The translations under genes were made by a program, and so were the position numbers. This document shows positions 41,631 through 50,511 of a DNA stretch of 64,000 bases, one piece after another. Position 1 is the first letter of the stretch, and every line of letters begins with the position of its first letter. This DNA comes from Haladaptatus halobius. GTDB taxonomy: Archaea > Halobacteriota > Halobacteria > Halobacteriales > Haladaptataceae. Under the pieces are notes generated by a model. That model searched no databases. It was given only the letters and a program-made list of their open reading frames with translations, and was not told the origin of the DNA. The DNA lies in contig NZ_CP085340.1 in the NCBI RefSeq assembly GCF_020618475.1, positions 62,001-126,000 on the forward strand. The letters are read 5' to 3'.

Positions 41631-42743
41631 ATGGGCGAAATCCAACTTTACGATTTGACGAAAGAATACGGAAACCTCACCGCAGTAGATAGCATTGACA
41701 TCACCATCCCCGAAGGATCCTATACGATGATTCTGGGGCCGTCCGGCTGTGGGAAATCGACCACGCTCCGGATGATCGCCGGCCTGGAAACGCCGACGAT
41801 GGGTGATGTGAGCATCGACGGCGAGATCGTTACCGATCTTCCACCGCGCAAACGCGACCTTAGCATGGTGTTCCAAAATCTCGCGCTATGGGATCACAAG
41901 ACTGTCCGCGAGAACATCGCTTTCGGGCTGAAGATGAACGATGTCCCGAAGGACGAGCGAACCAAACACGTCGAGCGCATCGCGGAAATCCTCCAGATTG
42001 AGGATAAACTCGACCAGTCACCGGCAGCGCTCTCTGGCGGACAACAGCAGCGCGTCGCGCTCGGTCGAAGTCTTGTCCACGAACCGGACGTTATTCTGCT
42101 GGATGAACCGCTCTCCTCGTTGGACGCGAAACTCCGCATCGAAATGCGAACCGAACTCGCACGTATTCAGCAGCGAATCGGCACCACGTTCGTCCACGTA
42201 ACGCACAATCAGGAGGACGCCATGTCGATCGCCGATGAGATTCTCCTGCTCAACGACGGTCGGGTTCAACAGTTCGGCGACCCGATCGATCTGTTCGAGG
42301 ATCCAAACAACGAATTCGTTGCTGACTTCATTGGCACACCGAGCATGAACCTCCTTGATGCGACGTACGTCGACGACGAGGTGCAGCCACACCTCGACAC
42401 GGGCGGCTTCCAGCTTGCGATTCCCGAACCGTATCACGAGATCTACCGCGAAAACATCCCGTCGCCAGACGTCCATATTGGGATGCGTCCCAACAAGCTA
42501 CGGCCCGCATCGAATGGCAGCGCGCCCGAGATGCCGTCGTTCGACGCTTCAGTCTCGATGGTCGAAACGTTCGGCGATGCGAATTGGTACTATCTGGATG
42601 CGGGCACCGAGGAGGATTTGATTATGAAGACCGCCGACGAAGACGTGATTAAGTCGGTCTCGCCGAACGACGACCTCACGATCACCGTGAGCCCGGACGC
42701 GATTCATGTGTTCGATCCCGAACAGGGCGAGGCGTACACCTAA
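41631..42743 (+). CDS. Sugar ABC transporter ATP-binding protein (MalK/UgpC type)
   Basis: A 370-residue ATPase. Walker A GPSGCGKST is near residue 40, the signature ALSGGQQQRVALGRSL near 135, Walker B ending LDEPLSSLD near 160 and the switch His in VTHNQEDAM. The C-terminal TOBE/regulatory part (about 240-370) contains DFIGTPSMNLLDA and VHIGMRPNKLRP. ATG at 41631 is 2 nt after the permease stop; the long upstream-extended frame is a reading artefact. It completes an ABC importer for a carbohydrate or polyol. Confidence 0.94.
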   Translation: MGEIQLYDLTKEYGNLTAVDSIDITIPEGSYTMILGPSGCGKSTTLRMIAGLETPTMGDVSIDGEIVTDLPPRKRDLSMVFQNLALWDHKTVRENIAFGLKMNDVPKDERTKHVERIAEILQIEDKLDQSPAALSGGQQQRVALGRSLVHEPDVILLDEPLSSLDAKLRIEMRTELARIQQRIGTTFVHVTHNQEDAMSIADEILLLNDGRVQQFGDPIDLFEDPNNEFVADFIGTPSMNLLDATYVDDEVQPHLDTGGFQLAIPEPYHEIYRENIPSPDVHIGMRPNKLRPASNGSAPEMPSFDASVSMVETFGDANWYYLDAGTEEDLIMKTADEDVIKSVSPNDDLTITVSPDAIHVFDPEQGEAYT

Positions 42744-42745
42744 CC

Positions 42746-43927
42746 ATGCCCTTTCGGTGTCAGTCTTGCGGAACCCCTGAGCCGGACGCAGCGGCGACGT
42801 GTGATACGTGCGGTGGATTTGTCCGTTATATCGAGGACGACCTGACTGCACTCCGCCGAGCGGTCAGTGGCGAGCCAGAAGCCGCGCTCCCTGACTTTGG
42901 GGCCGACCTCCGGATGGGAGAAGGGACGACCGCTCTGGTCAAATTCGATCAAACAAGCCAGACCCTCGCGGGATCTGTCTACGGCAAGCTAGAATCGTTG
43001 AACCCAACATGCTCATTTAAGGACCGTGGCAGTTCACTCATCGTGTCGGCGGTCACCGATCCTGAGATGACATGGGAGGGACTTGTCGTCGCGAGCACCG
43101 GCAATACGGCGCCGAGCGTCTCGGCGTACGCCGCTCGGGCCGGCGTCCCATGTGTCGTGTTGGTGCCTGACGGAACGTCACTCTCCAAGCTCGAACAAGT
43201 CGCCGCTCACGGTATCGACATCTTCACTGTCGACGGGTCGTTCAGCGACTGCTTCCAACTTGCCGACACGGTGAGCGACGACCGAGTGCTCAACGCCACC
43301 GCCGTGTATTCTGCAAACGCACTCGTCGCTAGTGCGAACCGAACCGTCGCATTCGAACTTGTTGCAGAGTTAGGGCACGCACCGGACTGGGTTACCGTTC
43401 CCGTCGGTGCAGGTCCCTTGCTCGGCGGAACACACTTCGGATTCGTCGAACTCCATGCTGCGGGAATTATCGACAGTATCCCGCGAATGCTCTGCGTGCA
43501 AGCACGAGGCTGCCACCCCATTGCCCGCGCTATGGCGGAGGGTGAGACGGTTCGTCCGTGGACGGATCCGATCACCACAACTGTCGGCGCCATTGCTGAT
43601 CCGCTGGACGGTTATGCCGCCGATGGGGAGCAGACCCGTCAGGCGGTTCTCGAGAGTGATGGGGATGCGGTTGCGCTTGATGATATGGTGATCTACGACG
43701 CAACTGACCGGCTCGCAGCGACCGAGGGTGTGTACGCGGAGCCTGCGAGCGCGGCGAGTGTCGCCGGCATTCACGCCGCGGATCGCATTGCTGCTGATGA
43801 GACTGTCGTTGCACTCGTGACCGGGCATGGGCTGAAAGAGCCAGCTGAATCCGAATTGGAGACTGCTCCCGTCGAGACGGATGCGTCGATGGTGCGCGAT
43901 GCGGTGTTATCCGGTTCGGTCGACTGA
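42746..43927 (+). CDS. Threonine-synthase-like PLP enzyme
   Basis: A 393-residue fold-type II PLP enzyme. The N-terminal zinc ribbon (residues 1-30) has two Cys pairs: FRCQSCGTPEP and TCDTCGGF. The PLP lysine is in NPTCSFKDRGSS near residue 95, and the phosphate-binding loop reads VPVGAGPLLGG. It begins 2 nt after the ATPase stop, so it is co-transcribed with the ABC importer. Sequence supports a threonine synthase/threonine deaminase-like beta-elimination or replacement enzyme. A biosynthetic threonine synthase would be odd in a sugar-import operon, so it may act on an imported hydroxy- or phospho-amino compound. Confidence 0.87.
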   Translation: MPFRCQSCGTPEPDAAATCDTCGGFVRYIEDDLTALRRAVSGEPEAALPDFGADLRMGEGTTALVKFDQTSQTLAGSVYGKLESLNPTCSFKDRGSSLIVSAVTDPEMTWEGLVVASTGNTAPSVSAYAARAGVPCVVLVPDGTSLSKLEQVAAHGIDIFTVDGSFSDCFQLADTVSDDRVLNATAVYSANALVASANRTVAFELVAELGHAPDWVTVPVGAGPLLGGTHFGFVELHAAGIIDSIPRMLCVQARGCHPIARAMAEGETVRPWTDPITTTVGAIADPLDGYAADGEQTRQAVLESDGDAVALDDMVIYDATDRLAATEGVYAEPASAASVAGIHAADRIAADETVVALVTGHGLKEPAESELETAPVETDASMVRDAVLSGSVD

Positions 43928-43935
43928 ACTATCAA

Positions 43936-44910
43936 TTACTGGAATTCCGGCATGACATCCTCGCCGAACCGTTGGATACTCTCGAGGGTGGGCTGTTGTT
44001 CCATTCCGGGGAACTGCGTTCGGAAGATAAGATTGTCAACGCCGATATCCCGGTAGACCTCGACTTTTTCCGCGACTTCCGCGTCTGTTCCGACCAGTAT
44101 CTGGTCTTCGATGTCCTCCCACGTTGGACGGCGGTCGAATTCGGGATTCCCCCATTTGATGTACTTCTCATGGAGGTCAAGCATGTACGGTTCCAGTGCG
44201 CTGTACGCTTCGTCTGTCGTTTCGCCGACGAAGCCGTCGACCATGATCGTGACCTCGGCTTCGTTGGGGTCTTTCCCGGCTTCCTCGACGGCATCATAGT
44301 AGCGTTCGATGTCTTTCCGAAGTTGTTCCGGTTCGGTTACCGCCGCGGTGAAGCCGTCACAGCGGTATGCGGCACGCTTGATTGCTATGTCGGCGTTGCC
44401 GCCACCCCAGAATCGGGGACACGGGTTCTGTACGGGCTCTGGGCGAATGAACGCGTCATTGAATTGAAAGTGATTGCCGTTGTGGTCGAATCGGTCACCT
44501 TCGAGGAGTCGCTTCGTGACAGAGATTGATTCGAGGAACCGACCGACACGGTTGTCCATTTTTACGCCGAAGTTGACTAATTCACTCTCACGGTAGCCAA
44601 GCGATACGCCCCATTCCGTTCGTCCGTTCGTGAGGTGATCCAAGGCTGTGATGCGCTCGGCGAGATGAATCGGATGATAGACGGGTAAAATGAGGATGTT
44701 CGTCATCAGCGTTAGCGCGTCTGTGCGCCCGCCGAGTGCCGCTAAGAAGGTAAACGGTTCGTAGAACCCGTCCTCGTAGAAGTGTCGTTCTCCCACGGCG
44801 GCAATATTGTATTCGAGGTCTTCCATGAGCGCTGCCTGCTCGAACGCTGCGTCGAACTCGAAATCTGCTCGGTCGTCACCGTACTGGTTCAGATAGATGC
44901 CGAATTCCAT
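43936..44910 (-). CDS. LLM-class flavin-dependent oxidoreductase
   Basis: A 324-residue luciferase-like monooxygenase/oxidoreductase. The start at 44910 (MEFGIYLNQYGDDRADFEFD) is favoured by AGGAG 4 nt upstream. Family features are AAVGERHFYEDGFYEPFTFL, LTLMTNILILPVYHPIHLAE, TEWGVSLGYRESELVNFGV and PRFWGGGNADIAIKRAAYRC. It is closer to bacterial-luciferase-type FMN enzymes than to the F420-G6PDH branch of the gene at 36160. It is convergent with the ABC operon. It may oxidise a C-N or C-H bond of the imported compound. Confidence 0.87.
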   Translation of the reverse strand: MEFGIYLNQYGDDRADFEFDAAFEQAALMEDLEYNIAAVGERHFYEDGFYEPFTFLAALGGRTDALTLMTNILILPVYHPIHLAERITALDHLTNGRTEWGVSLGYRESELVNFGVKMDNRVGRFLESISVTKRLLEGDRFDHNGNHFQFNDAFIRPEPVQNPCPRFWGGGNADIAIKRAAYRCDGFTAAVTEPEQLRKDIERYYDAVEEAGKDPNEAEVTIMVDGFVGETTDEAYSALEPYMLDLHEKYIKWGNPEFDRRPTWEDIEDQILVGTDAEVAEKVEVYRDIGVDNLIFRTQFPGMEQQPTLESIQRFGEDVMPEFQ

Positions 44911-45050
44911 GTTCTCCTGTGGCATCTGCTACCAGTTATGTATTCACATAAATACCGATTCGTCGTCATGAATTTGTAGTCGCTCCGTCCGACACGCGAA
45001 ACGAACCCAACTACCATTACAACCTTCGTCGTACCATACCACACGCTACG

Positions 45051-45170
45051 ATGACACACGCGGAATCCAACGGTCGCTACTCAGACACCGAGAAGTACCG
45101 CAAACGAGGATCCTGGAACCAACTCACTGTCCAGGAAGACTCTACTGATAGAGCTACTGCCAGCCGGCAC
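45051..45170 (+). pseudogene. Possible N-terminal remnant of an AMP-forming ligase
   Basis: ATG at 45051 opens MTHAESNGRYSDTEKYRKRG, then SWNQLTVQED. The Y-x-x-x-G-x-W-x-x-x-T-V/L pattern is how many acyl-adenylating enzymes begin. After about 32 residues the frame loses protein character and no ligase body follows. The rest of 44911-45349 holds no gene. Confidence 0.3.
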
Positions 45171-45349
45171 AAGTCGATGCCACAGTCGTACCGAACACGA
45201 CCCAAACCACGTCCGTTTCACCGGCTACTCCAGTACTCGTCCTGGTATCGGACCCACGCATCACTAAGAACTACAACGACCCATTCGACACTCCAACTCC
45301 GATCCTATCCGATCGGCATCAGCGCAAGTCATCGCGTAGCGGCGATCCA

Positions 45350-46393
45350 ATGACACTCAACATTGCAATCCTCGGGCTTGCGTCGTTCTATGGGCCAGCC
45401 TACGCAGACCGAGCGGCGAGCCATCCCGATTGCGAGGTCGTTGCTGCATTCCCGGGAGAAACGACTGACGAGCAGCGAACGTCGCTCGGTTGTCCGACCG
45501 ATGAATCGTTTGCATCGGAGTACGACTGTCAGCTCTATCACGACGTCGACGAGCTACTGGAAGCCGGATCCATCAACGCCGCAGTAGTCACTACGAAAAC
45601 ACGCCGGCGCGCCGACGACGCCTGTGCAGTCCTCGACGCCGGGTCGCCAGTACTGACAGCAAAGCCTGCCGCCAACAGCCCCCAGGGTGCTACCGAAATC
45701 AGTGCTGCAGCGGTAGATGCGAACCTTCCGGCCGTGACGACGAGCCCGGCTCGGTTCGACGATGCTGTCGCGACCCTCGGACGACGCGTTCACAATGGAG
45801 CAGTCGGCGACGTGGTTAGCGTCCGTGCTAGTATTCGACATGACCGAGTTCCCGAAGCGGGTATCGAGACCAATGCCGAACACGCTCCCGAGGAAGCGGG
45901 AAGCATCTACGCAATGGGATTCTACACTGCCGACGCACTCCTCTGGCTCGCCGACGACACGCCAGAACGGCTCTCGGGAGAGCTCTCTCACGTAAATACA
46001 CCGTACAGCACTCATCCCGATCTCGGCGCCGCGACAGTTTACTTCGCAAACGGCACTATTGGAGAGATGTCGATGACCTACACGACTGATTGCCGAGATC
46101 CGCTTGGGAACTGGGAGGTTGAGGTAGTTGGAACGGACGGGATCCTTCGAACGTCACACCACGGGTACGAAGGCATCCACTGGCACGCTGGCGAGCCGGC
46201 CGACCGCCACGCGGAAGTATTTGGACGCGTCCAAAGTCCCATTCTCGACCGTCAGTTCGACGCGTTCATCAACGCTGTCGAAACTGATTCCTGTCCTGAT
46301 GCAGTTCCCCCTGCACCGGAGCAGGTCGCGGACGCACTCACGCTATGTGCAGCCTGGGAAACCGCTGCCAGCGAAGGAACCGTGGACTTGTAA
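45350..46393 (+). CDS. Gfo/Idh/MocA-family oxidoreductase (2)
   Basis: A 347-residue dehydrogenase. The N-terminus MTLNIAILGLASFYGPAYAD occupies the Rossmann position but lacks the strict G-x-G-x-x-G (reads G-L-A-S-F-Y-G). TAKPAANSPQG stands where E-K-P is usual, and EEAGSIYAMGFYTADALLWL supplies the second-domain signature. The altered nucleotide loop suggests a divergent dehydrogenase or a protein with modified cofactor use. It is the last gene of region C oriented with the ABC operon. The substrate is unknown. Confidence 0.8.
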   Translation: MTLNIAILGLASFYGPAYADRAASHPDCEVVAAFPGETTDEQRTSLGCPTDESFASEYDCQLYHDVDELLEAGSINAAVVTTKTRRRADDACAVLDAGSPVLTAKPAANSPQGATEISAAAVDANLPAVTTSPARFDDAVATLGRRVHNGAVGDVVSVRASIRHDRVPEAGIETNAEHAPEEAGSIYAMGFYTADALLWLADDTPERLSGELSHVNTPYSTHPDLGAATVYFANGTIGEMSMTYTTDCRDPLGNWEVEVVGTDGILRTSHHGYEGIHWHAGEPADRHAEVFGRVQSPILDRQFDAFINAVETDSCPDAVPPAPEQVADALTLCAAWETAASEGTVDL

Positions 46394-46502
46394 GATCATC
46401 GCTGCTGCAGTGCCAAACAAGAACCGGTAATCGTGGGAGGAATGCCTGCTCTGGCTGTCCGAACCGGGAAGCGGCGATGCGGGGTAGATATTCATCACAC
46501 AA

Positions 46503-46521
46503 CGCGCGAGAGAGAGAGAGT
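46503..46521. repeat. Short GA-rich simple repeat
   Basis: GCGAGAGAGAGAGAGTTGAG-type dinucleotide run in the 223-bp gap between the MocA-like gene and the NCS1 permease gene. Both genes converge here, so this is a shared 3' region. No other element is evident. Confidence 0.5.
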
Positions 46522-46616
46522 TGAGTGAAGAAGATCGAAACGAGGTTAGTTCTCTCCGGCAAGACTCCATATAGCACAGATGAGAAAGAAGAAACGAGAG
46601 AGGAGACGTTAGTTGG

Positions 46617-47972
46617 TCAATCGGCGGTGCGGGTACCGGTAGGCGAGCGGTTGTTGATCCAGTTTTCGACCGGATTTTTCAGACCGTAGTAGATGGCGCC
46701 GGCGACGACGGCGCTAGTGAGCGCTGGAACGAGGTAGGGAGCGCCCGTGAGACCGGGGATCCATCCGTTCGCCCAGATCGCGTAGACCGCACTGATGCCC
46801 CATGCGATGACCGAGGCAGGATGCCAGCCCCGTAGGTACCAATACTTCCCGCCGCGTTGGAAGAGTGCGCGCTCATCGATGCCGTGTTCGAATAGATAGT
46901 AGTGGGCGAGCAGTACGCCGGTCGTCGGAACGAGTGTAATCGTGAGCGCTCCGAGGAAGGCGTTGATCCCGCCGAAGCTGAAAATACCCGTGATTGCTAG
47001 CGCGGTGCCGATCGCTCCGGTGAGCATTGTCATCTGGATACGTTTCATCCCTGTGAGTTGGGAGAGTGCGATTCCGCCGACGTAGACGTTCGTCACGTTT
47101 GTCGTCCACGAGCCGGCGATTAGTAAGAGAAGACCGACCCAGCCGAGGCCGAGTTCGACCATAATGTTCACGGGATTCCAGTCACCGGCGGCGATCGCCG
47201 CGAGGATGCCGATGATCGCGAGTGCAATCCCGAAGACGATCCAGGCGAGTGTCGCGCCCCACGACGGCTTGTCTGGATTCGTGGGCGATCCGTAGCGGCC
47301 GTAGTCCATGGCAACGATGAAGAACGCCGCCGTTGCCGCAGGGAAGACGTTGAGCGCAGCCCAGAACGACATCTCGCTTCCGCCACCGCCCGAAAGGTTG
47401 AGGCCGTACTGGGTGACGATCTGGTAAACTACCAACGCTAACAGAATCGTCATGACTGGTACGGCGATTTTGTTCAGGATTTCGATCCACTGATAGCCGA
47501 AGATGGCAACCGAGGCCATGACGGATCCGAGGATAAGCGCAAGAATCGCGAACATGTATGGGAAGCTGATCCCGAAGTTGGTGAGAATACTTTTTGCGCT
47601 CGCTGCCACGATACCAGTTTGGACGCCGAACCAGCCGACGGTAGCTAATACGGTGGCCAGCGCGGGGATGGCGCGTCCGTTGATTCCAAATGCTGCCCTC
47701 ATTGCGGTGGTTCCTGCTGTTCCTTCTTCGGCGGCGATGTACGTTCCGAAATAGACGATGATCGCGATGAGGAGGATACTGACGATAACGGCGACGATAC
47801 CCGTCCAGAGTCCGGCGCCGACTGTTAGTGATCCGAGGAGGAAGTTTGTGATGACGATACTGAACCCTGCCCAGATGGTAAATATCTGCCAGAATCCGCG
47901 CGTGCGCTCTGACTCCGGTATGACATTTACACCCTCCGTCTCTATCAATGCCATTCCATACCCCCCACTCAT
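46617..47972 (-). CDS. NCS1-family nucleobase/cytosine permease (CodB-like)
   Basis: A membrane protein of about 451 residues with about 12 hydrophobic segments. RTRGFWQIFTIWAGFSIVIT at the start, VGWFGVQTGIVA near residue 115 and a later SWTTNVTNVYVGGIALS correspond to NCS1 substrate/sodium-site helices. Such carriers import cytosine, allantoin, hydantoin or related compounds with Na+ or H+. The ATG at 47972 (MSGGYGMALIETEG) is listed; ATG 47954 (MALIETEGV) is equally possible. It lies at the right edge of region C but functionally would also suit the cyclic-amide enzymes of region D. Confidence 0.9.
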   Translation of the reverse strand: MSGGYGMALIETEGVNVIPESERTRGFWQIFTIWAGFSIVITNFLLGSLTVGAGLWTGIVAVIVSILLIAIIVYFGTYIAAEEGTAGTTAMRAAFGINGRAIPALATVLATVGWFGVQTGIVAASAKSILTNFGISFPYMFAILALILGSVMASVAIFGYQWIEILNKIAVPVMTILLALVVYQIVTQYGLNLSGGGGSEMSFWAALNVFPAATAAFFIVAMDYGRYGSPTNPDKPSWGATLAWIVFGIALAIIGILAAIAAGDWNPVNIMVELGLGWVGLLLLIAGSWTTNVTNVYVGGIALSQLTGMKRIQMTMLTGAIGTALAITGIFSFGGINAFLGALTITLVPTTGVLLAHYYLFEHGIDERALFQRGGKYWYLRGWHPASVIAWGISAVYAIWANGWIPGLTGAPYLVPALTSAVVAGAIYYGLKNPVENWINNRSPTGTRTAD

Positions 47973-48016
47973 CGCACACCAATAAATATTGGTCTTTGTA
48001 ATATGATGGAACGATC

Positions 48017-48418
48017 TTGGGTACGAAATCGCTTCGCGAATTTGTAGGTGACGAGACGGCACAGAAACGCGCGCAGCGGAAGTACTTCAGCTTCGATGTC
48101 GAAGCCCCCGGAATGATCGAAGTGACCAATGAGAGCCACGAGAACCCCGCTGAACACCACTATGTCGTCACGCTGGACGACGTGACGGGCGATGCACTTG
48201 CCTGCACGTGCCCGCACCACGTCCACCGCACCGCGTTCTGCAAGCACCTGGCTGCCGTCGAAACCGTGAGGGACGACGGTACCCTGACGGTGTTCCCATT
48301 GGACGACGACGAGACGGACGAGAACGAGCGTGAGACGGCAGAGTGCGAGTGTGACGGCCTCGGTGGCTTCCCGTGCTGGGAGTGCGTGCGCACGGGATGC
48401 AAAGAACTGCCAAACTAA
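48017..48418 (+). pseudogene. SWIM zinc-finger protein, N-terminally truncated (cassette copy S3)
   Basis: The complete SWIM motif ACTCPHHVHRTAFCKHLAA is followed by an acidic linker and the Cys cluster CECDGLGGFPCWEC, ending KELPN. Similarity to copy S1 begins at DETAQKRAQ (near 48050). The sequence upstream, including the only start candidate near 48017, is unrelated and overlaps the 5' region of the NCS1 gene on the other strand. Truncated, though the zinc-binding core is intact, so a shortened protein could still be made. A SprT frame follows after 21 nt. Confidence 0.75.
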
Positions 48419-48439
48419 TCTCGTCTCACTCTTCCATTT

Positions 48440-48830
48440 ATGTCGCGCCAAATGACGCTATCCGATGTGGCCGCCTAGCGAACGCTCACCAAGTGCTCGG
48501 ATACAGCGACCGAACGCGAAAATACACTGACGACTGACCGCGCCCTGCTCGACCGCGCGAAACAGCACGCGGCGGACGTCGCGGCTGCGCATTTCCCCGA
48601 GTTGCCGGTTGAGGCGATTGCGTGGGAGGTGTCCCACCGACGACAGCGGTCGGCCGGTGCGACGAAGTACGACCCTGCAACGGACGAGATGACGATCTCG
48701 CTCGCATGGCATGCATTCGAGCACCACGGCTGGGAGCAATTCAGTGCGACCGTTCGCCATGAACTGATTTACACCTGGCAGTATTACGAATACGGTGAGG
48801 CTAACCACGGCGTGACATTCGACCGCATTT
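48440..48830 (+). pseudogene. SprT-like metalloprotease, amber codon 13, altered zinc motif, 3' truncated (copy S3)
   Basis: ATG 48440 reads MSRQMTLSDVAA, then TAG at 48476-48478 where copy S2 has Gln, then a coherent helical domain (RALLDRAKQHAADVAAAHFP) and VSHRRQRSAGATKYDPATDE. The zinc motif reads HELIY instead of HELIH, so the second zinc His is lost. Similarity stops at GVTFDR near 48825; the zinc ribbon is missing. It is inactive by three independent lesions. Confidence 0.8.
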
Positions 48831-48964
48831 CACAAAGTGGCAATTTATTCTCAGATGCACAGGTTCATTATCAAAGTAATAAAATATGTAAAAGAGCATT
48901 CAGGGATAGATAATCCCATATATGGATAGCCAAATACAACAAAACCTAACAAACACGCTTATTC

Positions 48965-49948
48965 TTAGAGTCCAAGGATATTTTTAAAGATACCGTAACT
49001 TTGCGTCCCGACGATTTTCGTCACGTACTCTTCAGATCTGAATGCGAAAAACGTCGGCGTCCCAGGAACGTTTGCGGCCTTTGCCACAGAACGGTCCTCT
49101 CGAACCTGTTTGTTATATGCCTTTGATTTTGCGTCGCGAACGATGGCTCGTCCATTCAACCGTGTGTTATAATCGATGAAAGATTTCGTTTTCGAGAGTA
49201 CGTTTCCGGTGTTGAATTGATCTTGATTACTGAAGTAGTATGCCTTCAGATCCCAGAACGCTTGCTCATCCCGAGCGTGGGTCGCTTCAAGTGCATAGAT
49301 AGCGCGGGCTCCCCACTTCTCGACGACGGGGATCGTTCGTAATACGAATGAAAGCTCTCCTGAATCAATATGGTTGCGTTTGAGCTTTGGGTATATTTTC
49401 TGTTCAAAATAGACACAATTATGGCAGGATGGATCCTCGAATGCAATAAGAGTTGCATCTGAACTAAATGGCGTCGGTCCACGCGTTGGTTCATCGAACA
49501 CTCCCTTCGTCGATGAGTGGTTCGGTGCCCGGTGAGCAACCGTTGTAGTTGTTCGTTTGGTGCTGGTTGTTGGTTGCTCGGTTGTCGAGGGGGTTGTTTC
49601 TGGTTCAGTTGTGGATTGGGTCGTACTAGTCGTTTGCTCAGTCGTGGACTGGGTTGTGATAGTTGTCTCTGGTTCTGTCGTAGATGGAGTTCTAAAAGTT
49701 GTTTCCGGCTCTGTTGTAGATTGCGTTATGCTGGTTGTCTTTGGTTCTGTTGTGGATTCTGTTCGTTGGCTGGTTGTTGTCTGTGGTTGCAGGCGCGTCG
49801 TGTTTATTGTTGACACCTTCTTTGTTGTCGTTGCGGTTGTTGATATCTGAGTAGGGCTTGAGGTGTTAGAGTCATCTGTCTGAGAGGTACAACCAGCCAG
49901 TAAGAGGCTTGCGGGGAGTGTCGCTTTGAGGAGGGTCCGTCGATTCAT
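48965..49948 (-). CDS. DsbA/thioredoxin-fold lipoprotein with Thr-rich stalk
   Basis: A 327-residue protein. MNRRTLLKATLPASLLLAGC is a Tat-like leader with lipobox LAGC. Residues about 40-140 are a Thr/Ser/Glu-rich spacer with repeated TTEPETT and STTEQTT units, presumably an O-glycosylated stalk. The C-terminal ~190 residues form a thioredoxin-fold domain with the redox motif CHNC in FEDPSCHNCVYFEQKIYPKL and a DsbA-like helical insertion, ending PGTPTFFAF (cis-Pro loop). It probably oxidises or isomerises disulfides outside the membrane. ATG at 49948 fits the leader. It lies between two SWIM/SprT remnants. Confidence 0.85.
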   Translation of the reverse strand: MNRRTLLKATLPASLLLAGCTSQTDDSNTSSPTQISTTATTTKKVSTINTTRLQPQTTTSQRTESTTEPKTTSITQSTTEPETTFRTPSTTEPETTITTQSTTEQTTSTTQSTTEPETTPSTTEQPTTSTKRTTTTVAHRAPNHSSTKGVFDEPTRGPTPFSSDATLIAFEDPSCHNCVYFEQKIYPKLKRNHIDSGELSFVLRTIPVVEKWGARAIYALEATHARDEQAFWDLKAYYFSNQDQFNTGNVLSKTKSFIDYNTRLNGRAIVRDAKSKAYNKQVREDRSVAKAANVPGTPTFFAFRSEEYVTKIVGTQSYGIFKNILGL

Positions 49949-50177
49949 CGTTATTATTATTCTTCTCATTGCATTTATATATATTGGCTAAAATTTTGAT
50001 CAAATTATCATATAATAGTCATCATTCGACCATTAAATACGGTATGGCAAGGACAAAGAATTACTCCAGTACTCGGCTCCTTCTTTTACACTATATCTAT
50101 CCGAAATACGCAAATTCGATTGGCAATGAGTACAAAACTATTTCGGTACAATGCTTTGTAGCAGGAGTTCAAAGACA

Positions 50178-50357
50178 ATGAACGCCTATTCGGAGGCAAT
50201 TGAGGTTGGTAGCACTACCCGCGAACTAGATCCCATCATCGACGGGCCTGAGAGTGAGTACGATGATGGTGAGAGTGATGCTGCTTTATGCGCCTACCTG
50301 CGAGAAGTACAAATGACCTTTCCAGATCGGAACCTGAGCAGCCAATATCCTGAGTGA
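50178..50357 (+). CDS. Short acidic hypothetical protein
   Basis: A 59-residue frame, MNAYSEAIEVGSTTRELDPI to YLREVQMTFPDRNLSSQYPE, very acidic in the middle (SEYDDGESD). No domain is recognised and no strong ribosome site is seen. It may be a small haloarchaeal protein or a remnant. The surrounding 49970-50177 and 50358-50511 contain nothing else that I can support. Confidence 0.3.
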   Translation: MNAYSEAIEVGSTTRELDPIIDGPESEYDDGESDAALCAYLREVQMTFPDRNLSSQYPE

Positions 50358-50511
50358 CTCATTTGTTCTAAGTAAGAGTGTAATCTCCTCCAATTAGCAA
50401 TCACCCATACCAACGAATGGCTCCTATTCCGGACGAATCCAGATCACGCGACGAGCTTCGGGCTTCTTCTTGCGAATTTCGTCGTTTTCATGGAGACGGC
50501 TGAGAACGAGC

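Noticed and set aside
46617..48062. N-terminal extension of the NCS1 permease to 48062
   Set aside because: The extension overlaps the SWIM remnant and lacks membrane or conserved features; starts at 47972 or 47954 fit the family.
49557..49850. Long valine-rich + strand frames opposite the Thr-rich stalk
   Set aside because: They are mirror images of the repetitive Thr codons of the minus-strand lipoprotein and have no start signal.
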